The position numbers and the translations under genes are program-made. This document shows, in pieces, positions 1 through 7,923 of a stretch of DNA of 64,000 nt. Source of the DNA: Salinibacterium hongtaonis (lineage in GTDB: Bacteria; Actinomycetota; Actinomycetes; Actinomycetales; Microbacteriaceae); contig NZ_CP026951.1 in the NCBI RefSeq assembly GCF_003065485.1, positions 2,108,001 through 2,172,000 on the forward strand. The letters are read 5' to 3'. The notes beneath the pieces are model-generated. The model ran no database searches. It was not told the DNA's origin and saw only the letters and a list, made by a program, of their open reading frames with translations. Within the stretch, counting starts at the first letter, position 1. Every line of letters starts with the position of its first letter.

Positions 1-34
1 AAACGTTGGGTGGCTCTTTGGCACGGCCCGCCCA

Positions 35-40
35 TAGCCT
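35..40 (+). promoter_or_regulatory. Leaderless-type -10 hexamer for the DUF4349 gene
   Basis: TAGCCT ends 6 nt before the ATG at 47. This matches the TAnnnT spacing of leaderless actinobacterial transcripts, and no Shine-Dalgarno is visible. Confidence 0.4.
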
Positions 41-46
41 GACCCC

Positions 47-916
47 ATGATGAGACGCTCGCTGATTGTTGCCGCCATGATCGTTACGGCTACCGGCCTG
101 GTCGGGTGCACTGCATCGTCCATGCCCTCCGTCATGACGAGCGACACTTCGCTCGACGGCGCGCCCCTTGAGCTGCAGTCAGGGCCCGAGGGCCTGCGCA
201 CGATGGGAACGATGGATGCTGGCACTGCAGCGCGCGACATTATTGTCACGGGCTCAGCCCTCATCACGGTCGATTCCCCCGCCGAGGCCGCGGACGAAAC
301 GGCACGCATCGTCGAATCGGCGGGAGGCCACGTCGACGCGCGAACCGAAACCGCGCCGCGCAACGGTTTCGCTGGCCGCGCCGATCTCACGGTGCGCATC
401 CCGGCCGACCGCCTTGACACCACCCTCGAAGAGATTGGCGAGATCGGCACTGTTGAAGAGCGCAACACGCAGTCCGTGGACGTCACCCAGGTAACCGAAG
501 ACTTGGATGCTCGCATCACTGCGCTTCAAGCATCCGTCGATCGGCTGCTCGCCCTCATGACGCAGGCTACGACCACCGCTGATCTCATCGCTATCGAAAC
601 GGCCCTCTCCGACCGTCAGTCGAATCTTGAATCCCTGCAGTCGCAGCGGGCATCGCTCGCCGATCAGGTCGACTATTCGACCGTGTCGATTCAGCTTGTC
701 TCGCCAGCGGAGGCTCCCGTTGACGAACCGGACACGTTCCTTTCGGGTCTCATCACAGGGTGGGAGGCCTTGGTCGCCTTCTTCTCGTTCGTGCTCATCG
801 CCCTCGGCGTGCTGTTGCCGTGGGTTGCCCTGGTCGCCATCGCCATCGCGATTGCGTTTCTTGCGCGTCGGCGGTGGCGTCGGCGGCGCAATGAGGGCGA
901 CACACGTAGGGAGTAA
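47..916 (+). CDS. DUF4349 domain membrane lipoprotein
   Basis: A 289-aa protein with a basic N-terminus, a hydrophobic stretch and a lipobox LVGC, so Cys21 is the likely lipidated residue. The middle (about residues 60-230) has the DUF4349 pattern: paired beta segments with arginine/asparagine-rich turns and a heptad-like helix around LDARITALQASVDRL. A strongly hydrophobic segment (about 230-262) is followed by an Arg-rich tail, so the protein is probably anchored twice, with the bulk outside the cell. The function of DUF4349 proteins is unknown. The MFS gene starts 10 nt downstream and its -10 overlaps this stop codon. Family assignment is from pattern recognition only. Confidence 0.85.
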   Translation: MMRRSLIVAAMIVTATGLVGCTASSMPSVMTSDTSLDGAPLELQSGPEGLRTMGTMDAGTAARDIIVTGSALITVDSPAEAADETARIVESAGGHVDARTETAPRNGFAGRADLTVRIPADRLDTTLEEIGEIGTVEERNTQSVDVTQVTEDLDARITALQASVDRLLALMTQATTTADLIAIETALSDRQSNLESLQSQRASLADQVDYSTVSIQLVSPAEAPVDEPDTFLSGLITGWEALVAFFSFVLIALGVLLPWVALVAIAIAIAFLARRRWRRRRNEGDTRRE

Positions 917-919
917 ACT
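914..919 (+). promoter_or_regulatory. Leaderless-type -10 hexamer for the MFS gene
   Basis: TAAACT lies 6 nt before the GTG at 926 and overlaps the TAA stop of the preceding gene, so the MFS gene can be transcribed on its own. Confidence 0.45.
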
Positions 920-925
920 CGGGCG

Positions 926-2254
926 GTGCCAACCGAGACGCCTTCCGCCCGTGAGAGGGCCCGCGGGCACCTCATCGATCTGAGCCCCCTTCGGGAAAGC
1001 CCCGCCTTTGCGCGAATGTGGGCGGGCAACGCGGTTGCGGGAATCGGCACGCAGATGACGGTCGTCGCGGTGGGGCTGCACATCTACCATCTCACCGAAT
1101 CCTCGTTCGCTGTGGCCATGGTCGGCGCGATCGCACTGCTCCCCATGATCATCGCTGGTCTCTACGGCGGCATGCTCGCCGACGCCTTTGATCGCCGTCT
1201 CGTTGCTCTGAGCGCGGCCGTCGTGGCCTGGGTCTCGACGGCATCCCTCGCCATCGTCGCCTGGGCAGGAGTGGACCAGCTGTGGCCCTTCTACCTGCTC
1301 ACGGTAGTGAGCGCGGTCTCGGGCACGATTATCGGCACCTCACGCAACGCGATGCTCCCTCGGCTGCTGCCCGCTCGCCTGTTGCCGGCCGCATCTGCCC
1401 TCACAGGAGTGAGCATGGGAGCATCCGTGACGGTCGGGCCCGCCCTGGCCGGCGTTCTCGTCGCTGCATTCGGCTTCGGCTGGACGTACACGATCGATGT
1501 CGCCCTGTTCACCTTCGCATTTCTCGGCCTGGCCACGCTCCCCGCCATCAAGCCGGAGGGGGAGGTTCACCGCCCCGGCCTCGAATCGGTGAGGTACGGG
1601 CTCGCATTCCTGCGGCGGGCTCCCAACATTCGTATGTCGTTCATCGTCGACATCATCGCCATGACCTTTGGCCGCCCCCACGCCCTGTTCCCGGCGATCG
1701 GCGCCCTGGTGATTGGAGGTGGCCCCGTCACCGTCGGAGTGCTGACGGCGGCGAGCGCCGTGGGCACACTGCTCTGCAGTCTGTTGTCTGGCCGGCTCGG
1801 CACCGTGCGTCGCCACGGCGTGGCCATCGGCTGGGCTATCGCGGTCTATGGCGTCTTTGTCCTGGGATTCGGCGTTGTGATCGCCGTCATGCAACTGGGC
1901 GGATTCGAGCACGAGACCAACGACATTGCGGGCGCCAACCTCGTGGCGCTCGTTCTGGCCGCGGTCATGATGGCCGGCACGGGCGCCGCCGACAACGTGA
2001 GCGCGATCTTTCGAACGACGATGCTGCAAACCGCAGTTCCCGACAATATGCGCGGTCGCCTCCAGGGCATCTTCACCGTGGTCGTTACGGGAGGCCCTCG
2101 CGTGGGCGATATGTATGTTGGCGCGCTCGCCCTGGTCGCCGCACTCTGGGTACCGCCCGTTCTAGGCGGTCTGCTCATCATCGCCCTCATCGCGATGTGC
2201 CTGCGTCTCACGCCCACGTTCCGCACGTACGACGCGCTCGCCCCCACGCCTTAG
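926..2254 (+). CDS. MFS transporter, EntS/MFS_3-like
   Basis: A 442-aa polytopic membrane protein with about 12 hydrophobic segments. It starts at GTG, supported by the -10 at 914. The N-terminal part has the MFS loop YGGMLADAFDRR between TM2 and TM3. The C-terminal half has a cytoplasmic PDNMRGRLQG loop typical of the EntS-like (MFS_3) exporters, which include the enterobactin exporter. No siderophore or resistance genes are adjacent, so the substrate cannot be guessed. It follows the DUF4349 gene in the same direction. Proton-driven export is inferred from the family. Confidence 0.85.
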   Translation: MPTETPSARERARGHLIDLSPLRESPAFARMWAGNAVAGIGTQMTVVAVGLHIYHLTESSFAVAMVGAIALLPMIIAGLYGGMLADAFDRRLVALSAAVVAWVSTASLAIVAWAGVDQLWPFYLLTVVSAVSGTIIGTSRNAMLPRLLPARLLPAASALTGVSMGASVTVGPALAGVLVAAFGFGWTYTIDVALFTFAFLGLATLPAIKPEGEVHRPGLESVRYGLAFLRRAPNIRMSFIVDIIAMTFGRPHALFPAIGALVIGGGPVTVGVLTAASAVGTLLCSLLSGRLGTVRRHGVAIGWAIAVYGVFVLGFGVVIAVMQLGGFEHETNDIAGANLVALVLAAVMMAGTGAADNVSAIFRTTMLQTAVPDNMRGRLQGIFTVVVTGGPRVGDMYVGALALVAALWVPPVLGGLLIIALIAMCLRLTPTFRTYDALAPTP

Positions 2255-2268
2255 ACACCCTCCCCCGC

Positions 2269-2274
2269 TACATT
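2269..2274 (+). promoter_or_regulatory. Possible -10 hexamer for the FAD oxidoreductase gene
   Basis: TACATT lies 41 nt before the ATG at 2316. A leader of about 35 nt with a GGGGG-type ribosome site would follow. No convincing -35 was seen. Confidence 0.3.
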
Positions 2275-2315
2275 GGCAGCAGCACATGCGTGTCTGAGGT
2301 GGCAGGGGGCTCAAC

Positions 2316-3746
2316 ATGATCGATGCGAACGTTGTGGGGGCTGGCCCCAACGGCCTCGCCGCGGCCCTGACGCTCGCTGCGGCCGGGCTCTCTGTTGTGC
2401 TTACGGAGGCATCCGATCGGGTGGGCGGCGGGCTGCAGAGCCGAGAGCTCACGGAGCCCGGCTTTCGCCACGACGTGTGCTCAGCGGTGCATCCGGCGGC
2501 GATGGCCTCCCCGTTCTTTCGCGAATGGGGGCTCACTGACCGGGTTGAGATGATCGTTCCCGATGTCTCGTATGCGCACCCGCTCGACGGAGGGCGTGCG
2601 GGCATCGCGTGGCGGTCGCTTGAGAAAACGGCCGAGCGCCTCGGCAGAGATGGTCGAGCGTGGCGCGCCCTGCACGAGCCACTGGTGACCCGGGTTGACG
2701 GCGTCGTCGACTTCACGGGCAACCAGCTCGTGCGCGTGCCCCGCGATCTGCCGGCGGCAATGCGCTTCGGGCTCGGCACCGTGGTGAACGGCACGGCTCT
2801 GTGGAACTCGCGCTTCTCGACCGATGAGGCGCGCGCGATGTTCACGGGGGTTGCCGCACACGCGGCCGGGCACCACCCTTCTCTCGCGGGCGCCGGGGCC
2901 GGGCTACTGCTCTCAACCCATGCCCATGCCGGTGGGTGGGCTGTGCCCCGCGGAGGTTCCCAGGCGATTGCGGATGCGATGGCCGCGCATTTTCTGCAAC
3001 TGGGCGGCAGCATCCGGCTCAACACCACGGTGACGACGGCTGCGGATCTGGAGCCCTCCCGGGTGACGATTCTCGACACGACGCCCCGAATGCTCAAGAA
3101 GTTCACCGACCTTCCTGCGGCCTATGCGCGTGCCCTAGCCCGCTATCGCTATGGGACTGCCGCGGCGAAGGTCGACTTCGCTCTCAGCGGGCCTGTGCCC
3201 TGGAGCAACCCCGAGGTCGCCCTGTCTCCGACCGTGCATCTCGGAGGCACCCGTGCAGAAATCGCGGCGGCAGAGCGCCAGGTCGCGCGCGGAGGCATCC
3301 CGCAATCGCCCTACGTGATCGCGGTGCAGGCAAGCGTGGTGGATCAGACCCGGGCCCCGGCTGGCGGGCACACCCTGTGGGCCTACACCCATGTGCCGAA
3401 CGGCAGCACACAGTCGGTTGTCGAGTCGGTGACGCGGCAGGTCGAGCGTTTCGCTCCGGGGTTTCGCGACCTCGTGCTGGGCACAAGCAGCATCAGCGCC
3501 ACGCAGTTTGAGGCACACAACCCCAACTACATTGGCGGCGACATCTTCGCGGGCAGCTTGGGGCTTGCCCAGCTGGTCAAGCGCCCCATCGTCTCGCGGA
3601 CCCCCTGGCGCACTCCGGTGCGGGGTCTCTACCTCGGCTCCGCCGCCACCGCACCGGGCCCCTCAGTGCACGGGATGAATGGCTGGTACGCGGCCGAGCT
3701 GGCGTTGCGCGACCACTGGGGCATCGCCGCACCGTTCGGCGCATAG
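2316..3746 (+). CDS. NAD(P)/FAD-dependent oxidoreductase, phytoene desaturase-like
   Basis: A 476-aa flavoprotein of the CrtI/amine-oxidase superfamily. The N-terminal dinucleotide-binding fold has VVGAGPNGLAAA (residues 6-17) followed by the acidic strand end of an FAD site. The C-terminal segment GLYLGSAATAPGPSVHGMNG is the second FAD-contact motif found in CrtI-like and retinol-saturase-like enzymes. Neighbours are not carotenoid genes, so a role in carotenoid desaturation is not supported; many actinobacterial paralogues are of unknown substrate. No signal peptide is visible. ATG 2316 is chosen because the Rossmann motif begins seven residues later and an AGGGGG site precedes it. Confidence 0.8.
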   Translation: MIDANVVGAGPNGLAAALTLAAAGLSVVLTEASDRVGGGLQSRELTEPGFRHDVCSAVHPAAMASPFFREWGLTDRVEMIVPDVSYAHPLDGGRAGIAWRSLEKTAERLGRDGRAWRALHEPLVTRVDGVVDFTGNQLVRVPRDLPAAMRFGLGTVVNGTALWNSRFSTDEARAMFTGVAAHAAGHHPSLAGAGAGLLLSTHAHAGGWAVPRGGSQAIADAMAAHFLQLGGSIRLNTTVTTAADLEPSRVTILDTTPRMLKKFTDLPAAYARALARYRYGTAAAKVDFALSGPVPWSNPEVALSPTVHLGGTRAEIAAAERQVARGGIPQSPYVIAVQASVVDQTRAPAGGHTLWAYTHVPNGSTQSVVESVTRQVERFAPGFRDLVLGTSSISATQFEAHNPNYIGGDIFAGSLGLAQLVKRPIVSRTPWRTPVRGLYLGSAATAPGPSVHGMNGWYAAELALRDHWGIAAPFGA

Positions 3747-3803
3747 CGCTGTGGGGTGGAGCCGGCACGGGGCGGTCTTGGCGTGGCGCTATCGGCGGGG
3801 GCG

Positions 3804-4397
3804 CTACTGAGCCCAGACGCCGGAGCTGCCCCGGCGGTGACTCTGCAGCAGGTGGGTGTCTACGATGCCCACGGCCTCCATCAGGGCGAACATCGTCGTG
3901 GGGCCAACGAAGGTGAACCCGCGCTTCTTGAGTTCTCGAGAGAGCGCAATCGATTCTGGCGATGTGGTTGGCACATCTGCCGACGTCACGGGCCGAGGGG
4001 TGCGCTCTGGCCTGAACGACCACACGAGATCGACAAGGCCGCCGCTCTCGCGCAGGGCGACGGTGGCGCGAGCGTTGGTGATCGTGGCGGCGATCTTGAG
4101 CCGGTTGCGCACGATCGTGGCATCGGCCATGAGCCGGGCGGTTTCGCTCGCGCCGTAGCCGGCCACGACATCCGGCTCAAAGTTGTCGAACGCGGCTCGA
4201 AAGGCCTCCCGCTTGCGCAGGATCGTCACCCACGAGAGCCCCGCCTGAAAAGCCTCGAGACTGATGCGCTCGAACAGATCTCGTTCATTGCGGACGGGCA
4301 TGCCCCACTCCGTGTCGTAGTACTCGCGCAACAGAGGATCGGCGGATGCCCACGCGGGCCTCACGAGCCCATCGCTGCCCACCACAGCGGGGCTCAC
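3804..4397 (-). CDS. tag: DNA-3-methyladenine glycosylase I
   Basis: A 197-aa base-excision enzyme that removes 3-methyladenine from alkylated DNA. It aligns from end to end with E. coli Tag: DPLLREYYDTEWG, SLEAFQAGLSW (which includes the catalytic-pocket Glu), the helix-hairpin-helix-like IVRNRLKIAATITNARA, and LKKRGFTFVGPT. Three of the four zinc ligands known from E. coli Tag (Cys4, His17, Cys179) appear replaced by Pro, Tyr and Ser, while the His175 equivalent (DTHL) remains. It is the last gene of a sigma factor-ogt-tag operon, and its ATG overlaps the ogt stop by 4 nt, indicating translational coupling. Confidence 0.93.
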   Translation of the reverse strand: MSPAVVGSDGLVRPAWASADPLLREYYDTEWGMPVRNERDLFERISLEAFQAGLSWVTILRKREAFRAAFDNFEPDVVAGYGASETARLMADATIVRNRLKIAATITNARATVALRESGGLVDLVWSFRPERTPRPVTSADVPTTSPESIALSRELKKRGFTFVGPTTMFALMEAVGIVDTHLLQSHRRGSSGVWAQ

Positions 4398-5035
4398 GCT
4401 GCACCCTCAAGGCCGAGCAGAATGCGCTTGGCTTCGAGACCGCCCAGGTAACCGCCGAGGGCGCCGTCCGATCTGAGCACCCTGTGACACGGCACGACAA
4501 TGGGCAGTGGGTTTGTTGCACACGCGCTGCCCACCGCCCGCACCGCACGAGGGCTGCCAGCCGCAGCCGCCACCGCCGCATAGCTTTCGGTGTGCCCGTA
4601 GCCGATCTGGTTGAGGTGCTCGAGCACCTGGCGTCGAAAGCCACGGGAAAGCTGCCAGTCGAGTGGCACCTCAAACTGCTGCCGTGCACCCGCGAAGTAG
4701 TCGTCGATCTGGCGGGCCGCGCTTTCGAGCCGCGACGGCGCCTGTATAATGCGCGGGCTCACTCGTGCCGCCAGCGACTCAAGCACCACATCATGGTCCT
4801 CGATCGCAAAGGCGACCCGCACCAGCCCGATCTCGGTCGCGGCCAACAGGATGCGCCCGACGGGGCTGTCGATCGTGCTCACAGCGACATCCAGAAGCTC
4901 GCGATTGTCTGCCTCGGCCTCGAGCCTCGCGTGAAGCCGCGACAGAGTCGACTCGGCAATGGGCTCGAGAAGCCCATCGAGCTCACGAAGCCTGTCGGAT
5001 TCGAGAAGCCCATCAGCGGGGTGATCGGCGGTCAT
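4394..5035 (-). CDS. ogt: Methylated-DNA--protein-cysteine S-methyltransferase
   Basis: A 213-aa suicide enzyme that transfers the methyl group of O6-methylguanine to its own cysteine. The active-site motif PIVVPCHRVL is present, preceded by the DNA-reading helix RAVRAVGSACATNP and followed by GGYLGGLEAKR. About 50 N-terminal residues precede the usual fold; they are leucine- and glutamate-rich and resemble no known domain. The start overlaps the upstream sigma-factor stop and the stop overlaps the tag start, each as a 4-nt ATGA. All three genes should therefore be co-translated, which puts both alkylation-repair proteins under one promoter. Confidence 0.95.
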   Translation of the reverse strand: MTADHPADGLLESDRLRELDGLLEPIAESTLSRLHARLEAEADNRELLDVAVSTIDSPVGRILLAATEIGLVRVAFAIEDHDVVLESLAARVSPRIIQAPSRLESAARQIDDYFAGARQQFEVPLDWQLSRGFRRQVLEHLNQIGYGHTESYAAVAAAAGSPRAVRAVGSACATNPLPIVVPCHRVLRSDGALGGYLGGLEAKRILLGLEGAA

Positions 5036-5550
5036 GATCGTCCTTTCTCACGAGGGGGTTGCGGGCCGCTCTCCGAGCGCGCATCTCTGCGCGCCCGTCT
5101 CAGGGCGGCGATGCCATCCGATGCCGCACGACGAACAGCCGCGGGGGTTGCCCCGACGATTTCAGCAATCTGTGGATGAGGGAGCCCCACGATGTAGTGG
5201 TACGCAACAGCCTGGCGCTGTTTGAGTGGCAGCCGTGCCACCAGAGGCCAGAGGTCGTGAAAGGCGTCGCTTCGATGGTCTGGGGAGGGAGCATCCGCCA
5301 TCTCCGCCACCGGAATCGGTCGACGGGCCCGAGCTCTGAGGATGTCCAGCGACTTGCGGTGTGCGATCGTGACCAGCCACGCCTCGATATTGGAGCCGGT
5401 CGCAAGGCTCGGATAGGCCTTCAGCGCGGCGAGGAACGTCTCGGACCAGGCATCGTCTGCATCGTCGTGCCCGACCACGGCACGGCAGACTCGCAAGACG
5501 GTGGCGCCGTGGGCGGCGACCGTCGATTCGAAGGGCGGGAGATGTTCCAT
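5032..5550 (-). CDS. ECF-type RNA polymerase sigma factor
   Basis: A 172-aa two-domain sigma factor if started at ATG 5550; the open frame continues upstream to 5679 without a better start. Region 2 is around DADDAWSETFLAALKAYP and AWLVTIAHRKSLDILRAR. Region 4 is around LPLKQRQAVAYHYIVGLPHPQIAEIVG with a helix-turn-helix. No anti-sigma factor gene lies next to it. Instead it is translationally coupled to ogt and tag, which suggests it directs an alkylation-damage regulon or simply autoregulates the repair genes. No clear ribosome site was found, so GTG 5568 is an alternative start. Confidence 0.85.
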   Translation of the reverse strand: MEHLPPFESTVAAHGATVLRVCRAVVGHDDADDAWSETFLAALKAYPSLATGSNIEAWLVTIAHRKSLDILRARARRPIPVAEMADAPSPDHRSDAFHDLWPLVARLPLKQRQAVAYHYIVGLPHPQIAEIVGATPAAVRRAASDGIAALRRARRDARSESGPQPPREKGRS

Positions 5551-5746
5551 CACTGAGAAGACGCTCACGCGGCCCGAAGTGTGAGGTCCCCGCGACCAAC
5601 CGGATGCTGCATCGCCCCAGTATGAAGCCAGTGACCGACATGAACGGTATGCGGCATCCATCCGGAATGTGTTCAGCATTCCTCAGCCTGCCCGGCCTAG
5701 CGTGTGCCGCACCAATGGCAACCACGGCAGAAAAGAGGAGCAGCGC

Positions 5747-6349
5747 ATGTCAGACTTCACCCCCGGCCAGGTGCATCACCACGAACCGCCCTACACGGTA
5801 GGGGTCTTGATCGGCAGCCTCGCCACGAACTCCATCAACCGGTCACTGGCCAAGGCTCTCATTCGCGTCGCCCCGTTCGAGTTCGAATTCGTCGAGATCC
5901 CCATCGGCAACCTGCCCCTCTACAGCTATGACTACGACGCCAACTATCCGCCGGAAGGGCAGGCCCTCAAAGATGCGATCGCCGGAGTCGACAGCGTGCT
6001 GTTCGTAACGCCCGAATACAACCGCTCTATCCCCGGGCCGCTCAAGAACGCCATCGACTGGGCAAGCCGTCCCTGGGGCACCAACTCGTTCGCCCGCAAA
6101 CCATCCGCCGTCATTGGCACCTCGCCTGGCGCGATCGGAACAGCAGTGGCCCAGCAGAGCCTCCGCAGCGTGCTCAGCTTCTGCGATTCGCCACAAATGA
6201 ACTTTCCCGAGGGCTATATCCAGTACAAAGATGGCCTCTTCACAGCGGAGGGCGACATAACGGATGCGGGAACAGAACAGTTTCTGCGGGAATTTATGCA
6301 GTCATACTTTCAGTTCGTCACGAGGGTGCTCACCGTGATTCCCCGCTGA
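5747..6349 (+). CDS. NADPH-dependent FMN reductase family protein
   Basis: A 200-aa flavodoxin-like reductase. The phosphate-binding loop GSLATNSINRSLAKAL near the N-terminus and the signature TPEYNRSIPGPLKNAIDW in the middle are those of the YieF/ChrR/azoreductase-like FMN-reductase family, which transfers electrons from NAD(P)H to quinones, chromate or azo compounds. The start is ATG 5747 because AGAGGAG lies 7 nt upstream; the frame upstream is unlikely to be coding. It is divergent from the sigma-ogt-tag operon. A role in quinone or redox protection is inferred from the family only. Confidence 0.88.
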   Translation: MSDFTPGQVHHHEPPYTVGVLIGSLATNSINRSLAKALIRVAPFEFEFVEIPIGNLPLYSYDYDANYPPEGQALKDAIAGVDSVLFVTPEYNRSIPGPLKNAIDWASRPWGTNSFARKPSAVIGTSPGAIGTAVAQQSLRSVLSFCDSPQMNFPEGYIQYKDGLFTAEGDITDAGTEQFLREFMQSYFQFVTRVLTVIPR

Positions 6350-6390
6350 CTGTGGCGTTCGCGTGGAGCTGGCGCTACGCGCCCCGTCGA

Positions 6391-6396
6391 TACGAT
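6391..6396 (+). promoter_or_regulatory. Likely -10 hexamer for the RNase HI gene
   Basis: TACGAT about 26 nt before the ATG at 6423 would give a short leader containing the GGGAGG ribosome site at 6412. Confidence 0.35.
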
Positions 6397-6422
6397 GGAG
6401 GCCGACCACCTGGGAGGCCCGC

Positions 6423-7157
6423 ATGACCATCACCGCCGCAGCCGACGGATCGGCCCTCGGCAACCCCGGGCCAGCAGGCTGGGCCTGGTATGTGAACGAC
6501 GACTGCTGGGCGGCTGGCGGGTGGAAGCACGCCACCAATAATCAGGGCGAGCTCAAGGCCGTGCTCGAGCTATTTCGCGCCACCGCCCATATGGACGACG
6601 AACTCCACATCCTGTGCGACAGCCAGTATGTGATCAACTCCGTGACCAAGTGGATGCCGGGGTGGAAGAAGAAAGGCTGGCGCAAGAGCGACGGCAAGCC
6701 CGTGCTCAACGTTGAGCTACTCAAGGAGATCGACGCTGAGCTCGCCGGCCGTAGCTACCGCTTCGAATGGGTGCGCGGCCATGTGGGCCACATCCTCAAC
6801 GAAGCGGCGGATGCCCGGGCTCGCGCGGTCGCCGAGGCTTACCAACGCGGATCCACAATCCCCTCGGGGCCGGGGTTCAGCGCACCGGGCGGAGTGCCCA
6901 CGCCAGAGGAATCTGTGATCTCTGCGATCTCCGATCTTGTTGACACCACCGAGCTTGCCCGGGTCACCGAGCGCGCCGAGGCGGCAACAGCTCCCTCGTC
7001 GACCGACCCGCTCGACGACGGTGCGCTCTTCTCCCTCGACCAGGACGAGTGGCACACCCTCACGATCTCTCTCACGGAGGCAGAGCACAAGCGACTCACC
7101 GCGCGAGCACGCGCCGTTGGAGTTACACCCGACGAGCTTCTGCGCAGCCTGATCTAA
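6423..7157 (+). CDS. rnhA: Ribonuclease HI with C-terminal RHH-like extension
   Basis: A 244-aa protein. Residues 1-145 form RNase HI, which cuts the RNA strand of RNA:DNA hybrids. The four acidic metal ligands sit in DGSALGNPGPAG, NNQGELKAV, CDSQYV and NEAADARARA, and the basic protrusion KKKGWRKSDGKPV is present. Residues 150-244 are not part of RNase HI. After a Pro/Glu-rich linker, the last 36 residues (WHTLTISLTEAEHKRL ... GVTPDELLRSLI) read like a CopG-type ribbon-helix-helix. ATG 6423 is chosen because GGGAGG lies 7 nt upstream. Confidence 0.92.
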   Translation: MTITAAADGSALGNPGPAGWAWYVNDDCWAAGGWKHATNNQGELKAVLELFRATAHMDDELHILCDSQYVINSVTKWMPGWKKKGWRKSDGKPVLNVELLKEIDAELAGRSYRFEWVRGHVGHILNEAADARARAVAEAYQRGSTIPSGPGFSAPGGVPTPEESVISAISDLVDTTELARVTERAEAATAPSSTDPLDDGALFSLDQDEWHTLTISLTEAEHKRLTARARAVGVTPDELLRSLI

Positions 7158-7237
7158 CACGCCGGTTCCCTTGGCTGCGGTCCGGACGCAAGATGGGCCT
7201 AGGCCCGCGCTGCGGCGGGCGGCGCTAGGGAGCAACG

Positions 7238-7585
7238 ATGCGGTTCATGATCATGACCTTCAGCACCGAGCATGACGTCAAGGCGAAACCACCGGAGTGG
7301 GCAGAGCGCGTTGCCTCATCGATGGCCAAGCTCGACGACGAGCTCGCGACATCGGGTGAGCTGGTCTATTCCGAAGTGCTCGAGTTCGGTGAGCACGGCT
7401 CGCTGATCGATCGGCACGGTGGCCGCCATGTGGGCTCACTCGCGGGCAATCACACCCCGCTCGCGCGCTTCTGGGTTGTGCGCTGCGATGAGGCGCGCGC
7501 CGAGGAGATCGCCGCAGGAATCGCGCAAACCGTTGAATCGGCGGTGGAGGTGCGACGAGTTCTCGAAGGGTTTCAGCGCCCGTGA
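7238..7585 (+). CDS. YCII-related domain protein
   Basis: A 115-aa protein with the ferredoxin-like YCII/DGPF pattern: N-terminal strand MRFMIMTF, a helix with PPEWAERVASSMAKLDDEL, then SGELVYSEVLEFG and FWVVRCDEARAEEIAAGI. YCII proteins are small dimers of uncertain catalytic role; some relatives are fused to ECF sigma factors, none here. AGGGAG precedes the ATG. The stop overlaps the acylphosphatase GTG by 4 nt (GTGA), so the two are probably co-translated. Confidence 0.8.
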   Translation: MRFMIMTFSTEHDVKAKPPEWAERVASSMAKLDDELATSGELVYSEVLEFGEHGSLIDRHGGRHVGSLAGNHTPLARFWVVRCDEARAEEIAAGIAQTVESAVEVRRVLEGFQRP

Positions 7586-7923
7586 CCGCGCGCATAGTTC
7601 GCCGCAGAGCCGTCGTGCACGGCGAAGTGCAGGGAGTCGGTTTTCGATGGAATGCCCGCGCAGCCGCTCAGGGTTTGGCGGTATCCGGATGGGTGCGCAA
7701 TGTGCCCGACGGCACCGTGGAAGCCGAGATCGAGGGGGACGAAGCGAGCGTCGACGCCATGATCGAGTGGCTGCGCCATGGCCCTCCGTTTGCCGAGGTA
7801 ACGCGCGTCGACGTGACGGACATCGACGTGACGGAACTCGACGTGACGGACATCGACGTGGCCCCTCTCGACGGGGCAGCAGAGTCGCGCGGTTCCGGCG
7901 GGTTCGAGATCCGCGGCATCTAA
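7582..7923 (+). CDS. acyP: Acylphosphatase with a tandem-repeat insertion
   Basis: A 113-aa enzyme; usual length is about 90. It hydrolyses acyl phosphates such as carbamoyl phosphate. The phosphate-binding loop HGEVQGVGFRWNARAAA with the catalytic Arg and the later Asn in GWVRNVPDGTVE are intact. Before the last strand (FEIRGI) there are about 20 extra residues encoded by four 15-bp repeats: DVTDI, DVTEL, DVTDI, DVAPL. The start is GTG 7582, coupled to the YCII gene. The stop overlaps the stop of the convergent nuclease/helicase gene in the four bases CTAA. Confidence 0.9.
   Translation: MTARIVRRRAVVHGEVQGVGFRWNARAAAQGLAVSGWVRNVPDGTVEAEIEGDEASVDAMIEWLRHGPPFAEVTRVDVTDIDVTELDVTDIDVAPLDGAAESRGSGGFEIRGI
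7810..7869 (+). repeat. Four 15-bp tandem repeats inside acylphosphatase
   Basis: Units start with GACGTG and are 15 bp: 7810-7824 and 7840-7854 are identical, 7825-7839 differs slightly and 7855-7869 is more diverged. In frame they add five residues each. Confidence 0.9.

Noticed and set aside
7195-7206. Palindrome GGGCCTAGGCCC upstream of the YCII gene
   Set aside because: Only 12 nt with no loop and no U tract; could be a restriction-like chance palindrome, too weak to call.
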